64,000 nt of DNA, from contig CM067589.1 of the NCBI GenBank assembly GCA_034336665.1, forward strand, positions 5,349,511 through 5,413,510. The letters run 5' to 3'. This stretch comes from Luscinia megarhynchos (Eukaryota; Chordata; Aves; Passeriformes; Turdidae). The notes beneath the pieces are model-generated. The model had not been told where the DNA came from. It saw only the letters and a list, made by a program, of their open reading frames with translations, and searched no databases. Position numbers and translations under genes: made by a program. Shown piece after piece: positions 11,728 through 37,996 of this stretch (its first letter is position 1; every line of letters starts with the position of its first letter).

Positions 11728-11746
11728 GGCCTCCCCGCGCCTCCGC
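11064..11746 (-). CDS. ARHGAP27: ARHGAP27 SH3 exon with start codon
   Basis: The exon runs from an acceptor at 11747 to a donor at 11063. The start codon is at 11727. The SH3 begins VLVEYGFEYRAKDGT and continues SIKPNERYVLL, NPHWWHVRR, and FYIPAQYVKEL, with the WW pair and the ALYDY-equivalent strand recognisable. One extra A on the plus strand at 11647-11648 breaks the frame between the two halves of the SH3. After the SH3 the exon encodes a Pro/Ser/Arg-rich linker including SHSLDDLARV. Confidence 0.88.
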
Positions 11747-11964
11747 CTGCGGGACACGGGCAAGCAAAGGGTGACGGCAGCGCCCAAGCCCCCCTGGGCT
11801 GAGAACCCCCCCAGTTCAGCTCCCTCGCAGCCCTAGCGGCCTCTCCGCGAACCGCCCGAACCTGCTGGAACAGTCCTGGGGTCACCGCCACCATCCCTGC
11901 CACCTTGCCCGAGACCCCAGAGCCGCTGAACCCCCGAGTCCCCGGTCCTGAGCCCCGCTCTCAC

Positions 11965-12270
11965 CTGCGGCCGGCGCTGGGGCGGGTGCGCGCCCGCGGT
12001 GCCGCTCGTGCCCGCGCCGGGCCGGTCCCGACTCGCCCGGTTTCCGCCGCCGCCTCGACGAGAGACGGGGCCGGGCTCGGCGGCGGCTCCGGGTGGATGC
12101 CCGGCCCCAGCTGCAGCACGGGGCGCTGGGGCGCGTTTCCTCCCCGCGGCGGGCGGGACGGGACGGTGGCGGAGGGGACCCGCTGCCGCCCGACGAGGAA
12201 ACGGCTCCTCGGGAGGTTCCTGCCGCAGGAAGGGCCCAGCCCCGCGGCTCAGCCGGGATCTGCGCTGCTG
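11965..12270 (-). promoter_or_regulatory. ARHGAP27: ARHGAP27 CpG-island promoter and non-coding exon 1
   Basis: Dense CpG sequence. On the minus strand a GC-rich segment ends at 11965 in a strong donor (CCGCAG then gtgaga), which fits a 5' UTR exon spliced to the acceptor at 11747. It lies only about 450 bases from the PLEKHM1 3' end. No TATA box was seen. The transcription start is not determined. Confidence 0.65.
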
Positions 12271-12719
12271 CCGGATCTGGCACGGCCTCCCTGGGCAGTG
12301 GGATGGGGACCTCGTTAGGGGGGCCCCATGGGAGCTGCTCTACCCTGGTTTTTGTCCCCACGCACCCCAGGGAGTTCAGCTGTGTTGGTGGGCACATCCC
12401 AAGTCCTCCCAGAACATGAGTGGTGAAGAAAATAACAATGGGAGAGGCTGACACCAGTGGGGAGTAGCCGGGAAGGAAAATGGGACAGGGTAAATGGGGA
12501 CGGGACCCCCAACCACTTTCCCAAGTGAAACCCTGGAGGATGGAGGATGGGCAAGAAGGATGGGGGGGGGCAGGGAGGATGGAGGACAGAGGACAAGGGG
12601 TAGGCAGCATCCCCATTCCCAACCCTCTTCCCACAGACACTGTGTCAGGTTCAAACTGTGATGAGGTCCCACTGCAGAGAAGCAAACTAAGAAATCACTT
12701 CACTTGTTGTTAAATAGAC

Positions 12720-12725
12720 TTTAAT
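12720..12725 (-). terminator. PLEKHM1: PLEKHM1 polyadenylation signal (ATTAAA)
   Basis: The minus strand reads ATTAAA, the commonest variant signal, about 635 bases past the PLEKHM1 stop. This would end a 3' UTR of roughly 650 bases. A nearby AT-rich stretch (12745-12770) shows no better AATAAA on this strand. Confidence 0.45.
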
Positions 12726-13360
12726 AATTCTTGCGTGGGGCTGGGTTAAAGGAAAATAAAATTTCTCCCGAGGATGAGCAGCAGCAAGCAGGGACGAGTG
12801 GGCCGGCTCTCCCCAGCTCTTCCCGGAGGCCACGGCCCAGGCTGGGCTGTCTGAGCGGGAGATGCTTGGGCACCCACAGTCCCCCTGGGGCGTGCAGGTC
12901 CCTAAAGGCACAAGTGTCACTTTGTCCCCTCCCTGCGTGGGTCCAACCACCCAGAGCAGCCCAGTTGTGCAAAACCCCCATGTAAAAAAATACCAGTTTT
13001 CAGTATCCTAAAAAACTAGAGCTTTGATCAATGTCAGTTCTGCACACCCTTGATTGGAATTCTGGGATGACACCCTGAAGAGCCGCTGGGTTCCACTGGG
13101 GAGGGGACATTGGCACCAGGAGGGTGACAGGGAACAGCACCTGGTTAGTGTGAAGGGGGATAGGGGGATGGATTTTTCCAAGCCCCTTCTTTAGCCCTGG
13201 GTGGGCAGAAGGTCCCTCCGTGGGGCAGGATCACCCACCCCACATTGTCCCTATCCCCAGGGCAGGGCCAGGTGCAGGACGGGCTCTCAGGCAGGGAGGG
13301 GCTCTGCTCTGTCCCTCCCGCCATCCCCATCCAGAGGGCAGTGTCGAGGTCAGTGCCAGG

Positions 13361-28814
<15,454 letters not shown>

Positions 28815-29430
28815 CTCTGCTGCTGCTCCCTGCGCTGCCTTCACATGTCACCTGTGGGACAAGGAGGGCATGGCTGAGCACCCAGGGGCTCCACCCCACT
28901 CACCCACCAGGGGAAGGGCTCCTGGTGCCACCCAAAAGGGATGGATCTTGCCCTGAGGAATTCTGCAGGTGCTCATGGCCAGGACACTCTGGGATGTGAG
29001 CTGGGAGTGACTGACATGGAAAGGTACCGTGATTCTGAGGGACAATGCCTGGGGCTGCTTCCTGGGGACCAGGAGAGTTTCAGGCAAAATAGAGCACGGC
29101 CAAGAGAGCAGGAGGGAGTGATGAACCCTGGTGAGGGGCCCTCAGGTAGCACCCAGGCTGAGGGAGCTGCCAGGCAGGTCTGGCCAGCAGTGCCACAGGA
29201 ATGGCCAGGGCCTGCTCCCCTTGTCCCCGTGTCACCCGGAATGCCTAAGCCTGGAAAAGGCACCCAAAAACCAAATGGGAGTGGCAGTAGGTGGCCTGGA
29301 CAAGGGATGTCACCCCTCAGTGAGCCTGGGGATAGGTGACAGCAGTTCAGCTCTCTGTCACGTGCCAGAGCAGTGATGCTGCTCCAAACCCAGCTGGGAC
29401 AGACCCTATCAGCACAGAGGTGTCTGGAGA

Positions 29431-29790
29431 GAATCATGGAATGCCAAGATGGTTTGGGTTGGAAAAGACCTTAAAACCCACCCAGTTTCACCCCCTGACA
29501 TGAACAGGGACACCTTCCACTACCCTAGGCTGCTTCAAGCCCGTCCTTGGACACTTCCAGGGATGAAGCAGCCACAGCTTCTCTGGGCATCCTGTGCCAG
29601 GGCCTTCTCGGCCTCACAGGAGGAATTTCTTGCCAATATCCAATCTGAATCTCCATTTCTAGTTTATATCCCTTCTCCCTTGTCCTGTCATTGATTGTCC
29701 ACGTAAAGTCTTTCTCCACAATTTTTAAAAGCCCCTCTAAGTGCTGGGAGGCTTCTGGTTCTCCATGAGGCACAATAGCCCCAGCATCTC
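29431..29790 (-). mobile_element. CR1 LINE 3' fragment
   Basis: Antisense CR1: AATCATGGAATG, TGGTTTGGGTTGGAAAAGAC, GGGACACCTTCCACTA, GGAATTTCTTGCCAATATCC and the CCCTTGTCCTGTCA block, reaching a more 5' part of CR1 around 29760-29790. Confidence 0.9.
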
Positions 29791-30220
29791 CCCATGCAGG
29801 GGGTGCCAGGGCTGCTTTGCTGCTTTGGTGAGAGATAGAGAAAAAAACAGTGCCCTGCTGTAATGGAAAACCCTGCAAAAACCTGATCCAAGCAGTCTGG
29901 GCAGGTCACCTGCCACTGCAGGAACAACAAGGGACCTTTGACTTCTGGCTCTTGGCTTCCTGACCTGCTCCTCCCTCAGAGCCATCTGTGAAACCCAGCT
30001 GTGCCTGGAGCCTCTGAGCAGAACACATGGTGTCAGAAAGACACCCATGGCACAGCTGGATCCCTCTCCAAACATAGCTGGATTCCTCACCCCACACACC
30101 TGGATCCCTCACCAGACACAGCAGGGCCTGCCATAAAAAGGGGTCTGAAAGCTGCTTCAGCACCTGCTACTGCTCACAGCTTCCTAAGGACATGAGAGGC
30201 CGGAGGAGGAATTTATTTAA

Positions 30221-30490
30221 AGAATCCTAGAATGGTTTGGGCTGGAAGGGACTTTAAGGGCCAGCAAGTCCCATCCCCTACCATGGGCAGGGATTCTTCC
30301 ACTGTCCCAGGCTGCTCCAAGCCCCAGTGTCCAACCCGGTGTTGGACACTTTCAAGGATCCAGGGGCAGCCACAGCTGCTCTCACCATCCTCACAAGGAA
30401 GAATTTCCTCCCAATATCCAATCTAATACTCTGCTCTGTCAGTCTGAAACTATTCCACCTTGTCTTATCAAACTATTCTCTGAAGCTGGA
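30221..30490 (-). mobile_element. CR1 LINE 3' fragment
   Basis: Antisense CR1: AGAATCCTAGAATGGTTTGG, GGCAGGGATTCTTCCACTG, and the AGAATTTCCTCCCAATATCC block. It lies about 430 bases from the previous CR1 in the same orientation but is a separate insertion because the 3' tail is present again. Confidence 0.9.
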
Positions 30491-33400
30491 ATCACCCGCC
30501 ATCCAAATGGAGGAGGAGAGCTCAGCTGTTGGCTGCAGGGTTAGATCTGCCTCCTGCAGACAACAGGCTTGGAATACACTCATGTCTCAGATTTTATTTC
30601 CAAGCCAACACAATATCCCTAGAGCTTTCTCTGAACAGAGCTTACAGCATCAACCTGCCCCTCTCCTGCAAAGCCTGGGCAGAACTATGGTTTGCTGAGC
30701 AGCTTCTACATGGTCACAGCCAGTCCCAAAGGCAGCAGTGTCCAAATCAGGAGCAGTTTAAACCCAGGTCTAAACCCAGAGCAGCTCAAGTCTGCAGCAG
30801 TCCAACTCCAGACATCACAGACCTGAACATTCCAGACCCAGGGCATCCTGTGCAGGTACCACAGCAGCTGGCCCTACTGAGAGCAGGACAAGAACTCCTT
30901 GGGGCCAAACCCAGGACAGATGATCAGTGTTTCCAGGGTTCACAGACGATTTCAGAGAAAATGAAACTGTTTTTCCTGTGGCTTGTCATAAGATTTCCTC
31001 TCCCTGTGTTGCAACACAGAGATGGGGGAGCACAGTAAAGTTAACTTCTGTCTCAGGGGCTGCTGGGGGGGGTTGGGGGAGCGAGGGGCCCCTGAAGTGG
31101 CAGCAGTGGTTGACAAGGACTGCAGGGAGCCACCCCCATCTCTGCCTTCCACCCGGGAGGTTTCAGCTCCTCAGGGTTGGGCAGCCTCTGCCCCTTTCCC
31201 CACCATCTCCTGCTACACCCTGAGGACAATCCCCCCCGGAGACAATGAAGGTGGGAGACCCAAGGATGGGAGAGTCAAGGGTGGGAAATCCAAGAGTGAG
31301 AGGAGACCCAGGTATGGGAGAAGACTCAAAGGTGAGAGACCTGAGGGAGATCTGACACCCAAGGGTGGGAGACTCGAGGAGGGGCACAGGGTGGCATTTC
31401 TCATGCCAGGGAGGAAGCACAGGTGTTCCAGCTCCAGGACCACCCTGGAGTCCTGAGCTGGTCACAGGGAAAGGGGTGACAGTAGAGGTTTTCAAAGACT
31501 TAATCTAAGTTTTACGAAGACATTGACTAAATTTTACAAAGTGAGAGTTATTCCCCCAAAACTCTCCTTTGCCAGCATCACCTCTCCCAGAGCCTGCAGG
31601 TGGCGAGAGCTGAGAAGGACAACCCACCAACTTCACCACGGGACTCTCCACTCCCACCGTGACCAGTTCAACCAGTTTGTTCCAGCACCATGAATACACA
31701 CAGCACCACTTCTGTGGGACAGCATTTTCCTGAATAATGAGTTCAAGGAAGCAGCTCTGAGGAGGATTTCACCAAACAAAATCTTAGGTGAAACACAGGG
31801 AATCGGAACAGCAGCCCTGGCACTGGGTCTAGAAAAACCTAGAGAGGTCTGGAGCACTTCCAGGCACATCCTGGAAAGCCACAGCTGTTCCTTGTGATCT
31901 TGGAAGATAAGAGATGGGATGGATGTGCTGACACAGAGACAAGCACAGCTACAGCAGAGAAAACCCACCAGCAGCCACCACCCCAGAGGCTCCACGGGTG
32001 AAACAGGGAAAGGCAAACAGGTGAGGAACAACCCCTGGCAGAGAGTCTGACCTACCCAGGAGAAGAGTCATGGTGCGAGGGCAGAGCTGCTGATTTCCCA
32101 AACTGCTACAAACCAGCCAGATTATTTAGAAACAGCTGGAATCAAGGCTCATGCCAGCAGAGCAGAGCCCCTGTCCCAGAGCCTGGCTCTTCGGTCTCGC
32201 AAGAAGTGACACTCTGTGAGTTATAAATAAACAGCAGGTCACTGCCTGTGCTCTGGAATGGAAAACAACAGCCCACGACAGCAGCGTGAGCGGTGACTCA
32301 AGGCCTGGACACAGAGCCAGTCATTTTCCAAGCACGAGTGCTGTGCCAGTCACCGTCTGCCCTGGGGACATGGGGGCTCTGGTGGCACAGTGGGTCCAAG
32401 GGCCCTCTTGTCCCACACAGCTCCTGCTTTCCACCCAGAACCAAGTGCAAGGTGGACCCAGCGACAGACCAGGAGCAGGAAAGCCAGTGGCATGGAATGG
32501 GGATTGGGATTGGATGGTTGGAGAACAAAACACCTCGGAACAGCTCAGTGAGGGTTAGGACAGGACAGAGCCCCAGCAGGACCCTCATAGTCCGACTTTG
32601 GCTCCTTCCTTGTGCCCAGCCTGAGGTAGCAGTGCTGTGATTCCCACGGCAGGAACACAGGCATGGAGTGAGGAATGGGACCATCACTCCACCCTTGTCC
32701 CTGTTTGTCACAGCTGACAAACCTGGTGGTGGCTGGAGAAGTGTCACTGTCAATGCACAAGTCTAGCTTCTGCCCTGAGGGGGCCCAGGAGCAGCCAGGG
32801 CGGGAAGAGCAGCCACTGAGCTCCCAGCCTCAGTGGTGAGACTGTGCTTCCCAAACACTTCAAACTGGGAATTTCCTTTAGCCTATTACCTGCTTCTGCA
32901 CCAGGCTACAATTTGCCAGAGCCGCAGGGAGAGCTGGGGTTGATTTTCTGTGGCGCTGCAGCCGCTGGAGCCACCATGCACAGGCCAAGCAGGTTGTGAA
33001 AGCCCCAGCGTGTTGAAGCAAGATGTTCCCAGGTTTCTATTCCCAGTTTTTGTATTGCTTTGGATTCCCAGTGCTGGAGTTTCCCTGTGGATGTTCCCGG
33101 TGCCATCCAGCTGGGTGGGCGGCCCGCATCCCTCGGCAGTGGGACGGCTGTCACTGTGAGGAAGGCAGGCAGTGAGGAAAGCGCTTTTTAATCTCTGCAT
33201 TTTACACAAGAATTACCCAGGGCTTGTTTGCAACTGCTCATCTTATATGAGAAAATGTGATTTATTGAGAATGTAACACATGATAAATCAGGGAAAGCTG
33301 TAAAGACCCCAGAGGTGCAGGTGAGAGGAACAGGCCGAGAGATTTGGGGTGTCAGCGCTGGTGGGAGTGCTTTGAGGACCAGACACCAACTCCCCAGCGG

Positions 33401-33544
33401 GGTCCCTTGCAAAGGCCCGCTGTCCCCCCATGAGGACACGGAGAGGAGGAATGAAAGGCCCAGGCTGCTGTGCCGGGGCTGGGGGGGCAGCTGTCGGGGG
33501 ATTAGAGCCTGCCTGGCCATGGGGAGCTGGGGGAGCAGCGCTTG

Positions 33545-34200
33545 CTTGCAACACCCCGCACCCCCTGCCAGACCCCACGGCCTGCACCCTGCCTGAGCCC
33601 AGCACCCTGCACTCGCTGAGCCAGACCCCGCGGCTGAACTCAGCACCCCACACCCTGCCAGCGCTCAGACCCCAGCACCCTGCACCCCCGGCTGAACTCA
33701 GCACTCCTCGCACCCCTGCCAGACCCCCAGCACCCCGCACCCCTGCCAGACCCCAGCACCCCGCACCCTGCCAGACCCCAGCACCCACACCCTGCCAGAC
33801 CCCCAGCACCCCGCACCCTGCCAGACCCCAGCACCCCGCACCCTGCCAGACCCCAGCACCCCGCACCCTGCCAGACCCCAGCACCCCGCACCCCTGCCAG
33901 ACCCCAGCACCCCACACCCTGCCAGACCCCAGCACCCCGCACCCTGCCAGACCCCCAGCACCCGCACCCCGGCTGAACTCAGCACCCCGCACCCTGCCAG
34001 ACCCCAGCACCCCGCACCCTGCCAGACCCCCAGCACCCCGCACCCTGCCAGACCCCAGCACCCCGCACCCCGGCTGAGCCCAGCACCCCACACCCTGCCA
34101 GACCCCCAGCACCCGCACCCTGCCAGACCCCAGCACCCCACACCCCGGCTGAGCCCAGCACCCGCACCCTGCCAGACCCCAGCACCCCACACCCCACAGG
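33545..34200. repeat. GC-rich minisatellite, about 25-bp unit
   Basis: Around 25 tandem copies of a unit close to CCAGACCCCAGCACCCCGCA plus CCCTG, with an interspersed variant in which CCAGACC is replaced by GCTGAACTC or GCTGAGCCC. It lies in the PLEKHM1 first intron, ending about 220 bases from the first exon. Pyrimidine bias is strong on the plus strand. Large open frames on both strands are products of the repeat. Confidence 0.95.
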
Positions 34201-34420
34201 CGCCCGTCACCCTGCACCCCCTGGCCCCCTCACCCCACACATCTCCTGCCAGCCCCGCACCCCCCTGGCCCCCGCACCACCTGCCAGTCGCCCTCATCCC
34301 CTGCACCACCCGCTGTCCCCCGGCCCCTCTCACCCCTCTCACCCCGCACCTCCTGCCATCCCCGAACCCCCGGCCCCCCTCACCCCGGATCTCCTGTCAG
34401 GCCCGGCCCCCCCCGCTCAC

Positions 34421-34525
34421 CGGCTCCCCAGGAAACCCGGAAGTGCCTTGAGCACGCACGCGCCGCCCTAATGACGTCATCATCGGATGGGCGGGACCGA
34501 TAGCTCTCGGCCACGCCCCGCGCGA
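34421..34525 (-). promoter_or_regulatory. PLEKHM1: PLEKHM1 promoter and non-coding exon 1
   Basis: On the minus strand a GC-rich segment ends in a strong donor (GGAGCCG then gtgagc, donor at 34419-34420). It contains a perfect CRE/ATF palindrome TGACGTCA (34472-34479), an ETS-type CACTTCCGGG (34445-34436) and GC boxes near 34480-34515. No TATA box is visible. This fits a housekeeping promoter with a 5' UTR exon spliced to the acceptor at 28852. Assignment to PLEKHM1 is by orientation and position. Confidence 0.65.
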
Positions 34526-34916
34526 GGGACCCAGAAACGCACGGGCGCAGCTGGACACAGCTGGGCACACACATAGACACACAGCTGCACACACACGGAC
34601 AGACATTTGGACACACATGGACCCTGCCACATGCGCAGGGTGCACCCGAGACGTCATGGCCCCGGGAAGGCTGCGGCTCTGGAGCCTGGGCTGTGGTGAC
34701 TGCTTAGGACACCCAAAGCTTCCTGGATCCCTGGATCCCTTCAGTCCCAGTCCCCAGAGGACTTTGGGCTCTCCTAAGCATGGCACCCACCAGCAGCATC
34801 CTCCCCGGCACAGAGGGGTCTTGCACTCAGTGGTTCAGGTTTTGGGGTGCTGGATGCAGGGCAGGGCCCAGGCTGGAACATCTTGTCTCTGGGGAACAGC
34901 ATTTCCTTAGGCTTCT

Positions 34917-35165
34917 TTCGTCTGGAATAACAGCAGAGAAACAACATCCAAGGAAATAAGGGCAAGGAAGTAACCATGAAGAAAATTCAAGGAAATAATA
35001 AAGAAAACAGTAGTGAGGAAAAAGCCAAGAATATTGCCTCCAAGGAAGCCATATCCAAGGAAATAAAAGCAAGGAAATGACAAGGAAACAACAGCTAAAG
35101 AACTGGGATCCAAGGAAATATCCTGGGATATAGCCAAAAAATCAGCAGCCTCCAAGGAAAAGCAT
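34917..35165. repeat. Degenerate AATCCAAGGAAATAA repeat
   Basis: About a dozen diverged copies of a unit containing TCCAAGGAAATAA, AAGGAAATGACAAGG and similar. The purine strand is the plus strand. A short related piece (ATCCAAGGGAAGAACAACAGC) recurs inside each duplicated unit at about 36930 and 55990. No gene is seen between here and 35616. Confidence 0.65.
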
Positions 35166-36489
35166 CAGCAGTTCCTACATCAGAACAAAAGCTGTACTGA
35201 AAATATCTGCCAGGTTCTCGATTCCCAGGAAAATTAATCCCTGGCTCAGCTTTGAACCTGGCAGGGTACTGGATGTGGAGAAACAGATTTTCCTATACCA
35301 TTCAGCATGCTGGGAAGACACTGGGCTTGAATTAAGTGGCTGTAAGTGGGCAGAGCCTGGAAAGCACAGTGGAAGGGAAGGACTTGGAGAGGTGAGGATA
35401 AGCGGGAAGCACATGGTACCTGAAATCACCTGCTCTACAGCCTTTGCCTCGTACTTCTTCCTCTCCATCACAGATTTTTGAAGAACCCCAGAACACTTTG
35501 CTTATGTCCCAGGGGTTCCCAGGACCACCAAGATCTTCCTCTCTGCCACCACTCAGTCCAGCTCCCAAGGATGCACAGGGGCATCAGGAAGGAAAACCAT
35601 GCAACCATCAGCCTGAGAGCCAGGCAGGTGTGAGGGAGGGCAAAGGGAAGGAGGAGCAGGTGGAAACCTCCGGGGTGCAGAGGGGACAGTGCCGCTTGTG
35701 CCGCTCCAAGCCAGCACCACGGGGACACCAGTGCCATGGCCCCTGCAGGAGGACACCGGTCATTCCCCTTCCCACCAACCCTCCAGAGCTCTTGTGCTTG
35801 CAGAAGCCGTTTGGAACACAAAAGTCTTGAGCCTGGAAAGCTACAGGGCCTTGGGAGGTTTTAGAAGCACTACTGCAAGGCCTCTTACTTTGATATTCAA
35901 AGAGATACCCAGGAAGGCCTCGTTGGAATGGGAAAACTCTACAGGGATGCTGGAGCCAGGCAGTGCCACTGGGGCTGGCAGGAATAATACCTGTGTGAGG
36001 TATGAATAGATAGATCCTTTGCTCAGCCCAGTGGCAGAGTTGAAGGGGAAAGTGGAAAGATAATGAGTGTAAGGGAGTGTGAGAGGGACTGGTGCAGCCA
36101 CTCTGAAGAGCCATTGGACAAATGTCCCAGACAGACACAGCTGAATGATCCCCAAGGTTGTTGCCAGCGGGCAGAAGGAGGGGACTCAAGAGACAGAGGG
36201 AATGCAAACAGGCCCCTGCTCGGGGCAGCAGGGGAATCCTCTCCTGGCCCATGTCACCCTCCCGGCTCCCTCTACACAGCACGGTGAAGGCTCCGGGGCT
36301 CTGGGGCCTGGACAATCACCATGTGGACAAAGGTCCATCCAGGCTGGAGGGGCTGCCCAGGGTGAGTCAGTCCAGCCACGCTGGTTGAGAGGCTCTCTGG
36401 GCACGCTGTCCTGAGGGGCACAGGAATCCAGGCTGGCAGGACATTCTGCAAGGAGAAATCCTTGAGGGCACAGGCAGGAACAGGCCACG

Positions 36490-36850
36490 CTCGTGTGCCC
36501 AAAGACGATCTGGTGAGGAAGCAGAGTGCCTGAGCAGGAAGCTTTGGCCGGGACTCAGGGGAGACACAGAATTTGGAGCTTTGGAAGAAGGGCAGCACTG
36601 CAGGAGGACGGCAAGGGTGTTCTTGGGGCATGCAGGGAGAAAGGTGCAAAGGCAAAGGCCCAGCTGGAACTGAATTTGGCCAATGCCATAAGGGAGAAGA
36701 AAAACTGCTTTTACAAATACTTCAGCAACACCAGGAGGAACAAGAACAACCTTCATTTTTATTGACTGCAGGGAGAAACATTGTCACAAGGGATGGGGAA
36801 AACCCTGATGTACTGATGATGCCTTTTCATGGGTGCGCCAAGCTCGTGGT
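36490..36850 (+). mobile_element. CR1 LINE ORF2 fragment (copy 1)
   Basis: A plus-strand frame contains KAKAQLELNLANAIREKKN followed, after a frameshift, by GRNIVTRDGENPDVL. Together these match a stretch of the CR1 reverse-transcriptase polyprotein between the endonuclease and RT domains. The fragment is frameshifted and internal, lacking both ends, and is repeated at 55559-55919 as part of the duplication. Confidence 0.75.
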
Positions 36851-37996
36851 TGCCTGCAGCACCCTTTGGTCTTCCCTCAGCAGTGACAGAAAGAAAATTA
36901 CAGCCAAGCAAAAGCATCCAAGGGAAGAACAACAGCATATGAAACAGCATCCAGCGAGAGCCTAAGCAGTTCCTATACTCCAACGGGAGGTGAAGAATTC
37001 TTGGCATCCCTTGTTCTTCATCCTGAAAGTCTTCCACCTAAATTCTTCCCACTCTGCCTCCTCCTAGGATGCTGATCTCTGGGCTTGATTCACATGCTGA
37101 TCCTGTTCAATGTTCCTGGAGGTGTTACAGCAGCAAACACCAACAGGACAGAGGCAACACATGTAGGTGCTCCCTGCCCTGTCTTGTTCTACATCCTGTG
37201 CCTCGTTATCCTTCCTCTCTCTCTGTGGCAGTTTTACACAGAATCTGTAAAAAACAGAAAGGGAGAATAGGGATAAAAAGAGAAGGCAGCTGGAGATGGA
37301 GGCTGTGGGCAGCAGGGTTGCCTATACTGTGCCTTGTTGGGGAAGCAGCTGCTGCAGGAGTCAGGAAGTGGCATTTCCAGGGCTGCAAACCAATGGAGTG
37401 TGTAAGGCCAGTGGGGAGAGAAAGGCTTCTGGGCATCACATCCCCAGAGGTGCCTGCTCCCTGTCCCGTAAGCAGGAAGGTTTGGCCAGAGAGGGCTGCA
37501 GCAGGTGCCAGCACCTCTCCCTACTCAGGGGGTGTGTCCGCAGAGCCTAAGGAAGATGGGGAGCCCCAGCAGGGATGGCAATGGCTGCAGCAGCTGGGAA
37601 TGAGCTCTGGATGCAAAAGGAAACTGGAGAGGATAGGAGTGAGTCCATGAGTGAGTCACTGTGGGGATGGAGTGGGGAAAATAGGGCAGAGCAGCCGAGA
37701 CTGTTCTGGGAACACAGAAGTATTGCTTGTGCTCACAGAAATGTGGGACCACACTGGAGCCCAGGACATCCATCCCAGCACCACCGTGGGAAGGGCTGGT
37801 TGGGCTGGGAGCTCCTGCCTCAGGAGCTCAGGACCCCCTTTCCCAGGGCTCCCCCAAACACGATGTGTTTGAAACACAGCCAGGGCAGTCCTGGGCAGCG
37901 ACATCTGCACAGCTGCGGGGCTCCAGGAGGAGTTTCTCTGCACAGCAAAGACTCTTGGTGGCACAGCAGTGGCATGGGCAGGCAGCAGTTACCTTC

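Larger units (their letters stand above)
28852..34420. other. PLEKHM1 first intron: CR1 pieces and minisatellites, no gene seen
   Basis: Between the start exon and the non-coding first exon. Contents: two antisense CR1 fragments, a degenerate GGGAGACCCAAGG-like repeat at about 31245-31390 and the large minisatellite at 33545-34200. Open frames here lack domains, codon structure or splice context. Nothing further was recognised at 31400-33500. Confidence 0.6.

Noticed and set aside
33288..34342. Long open frames of WGAGVWQG/APRTLPDPS type on both strands
   Set aside because: Products of the 25-bp minisatellite, open in several frames at once.
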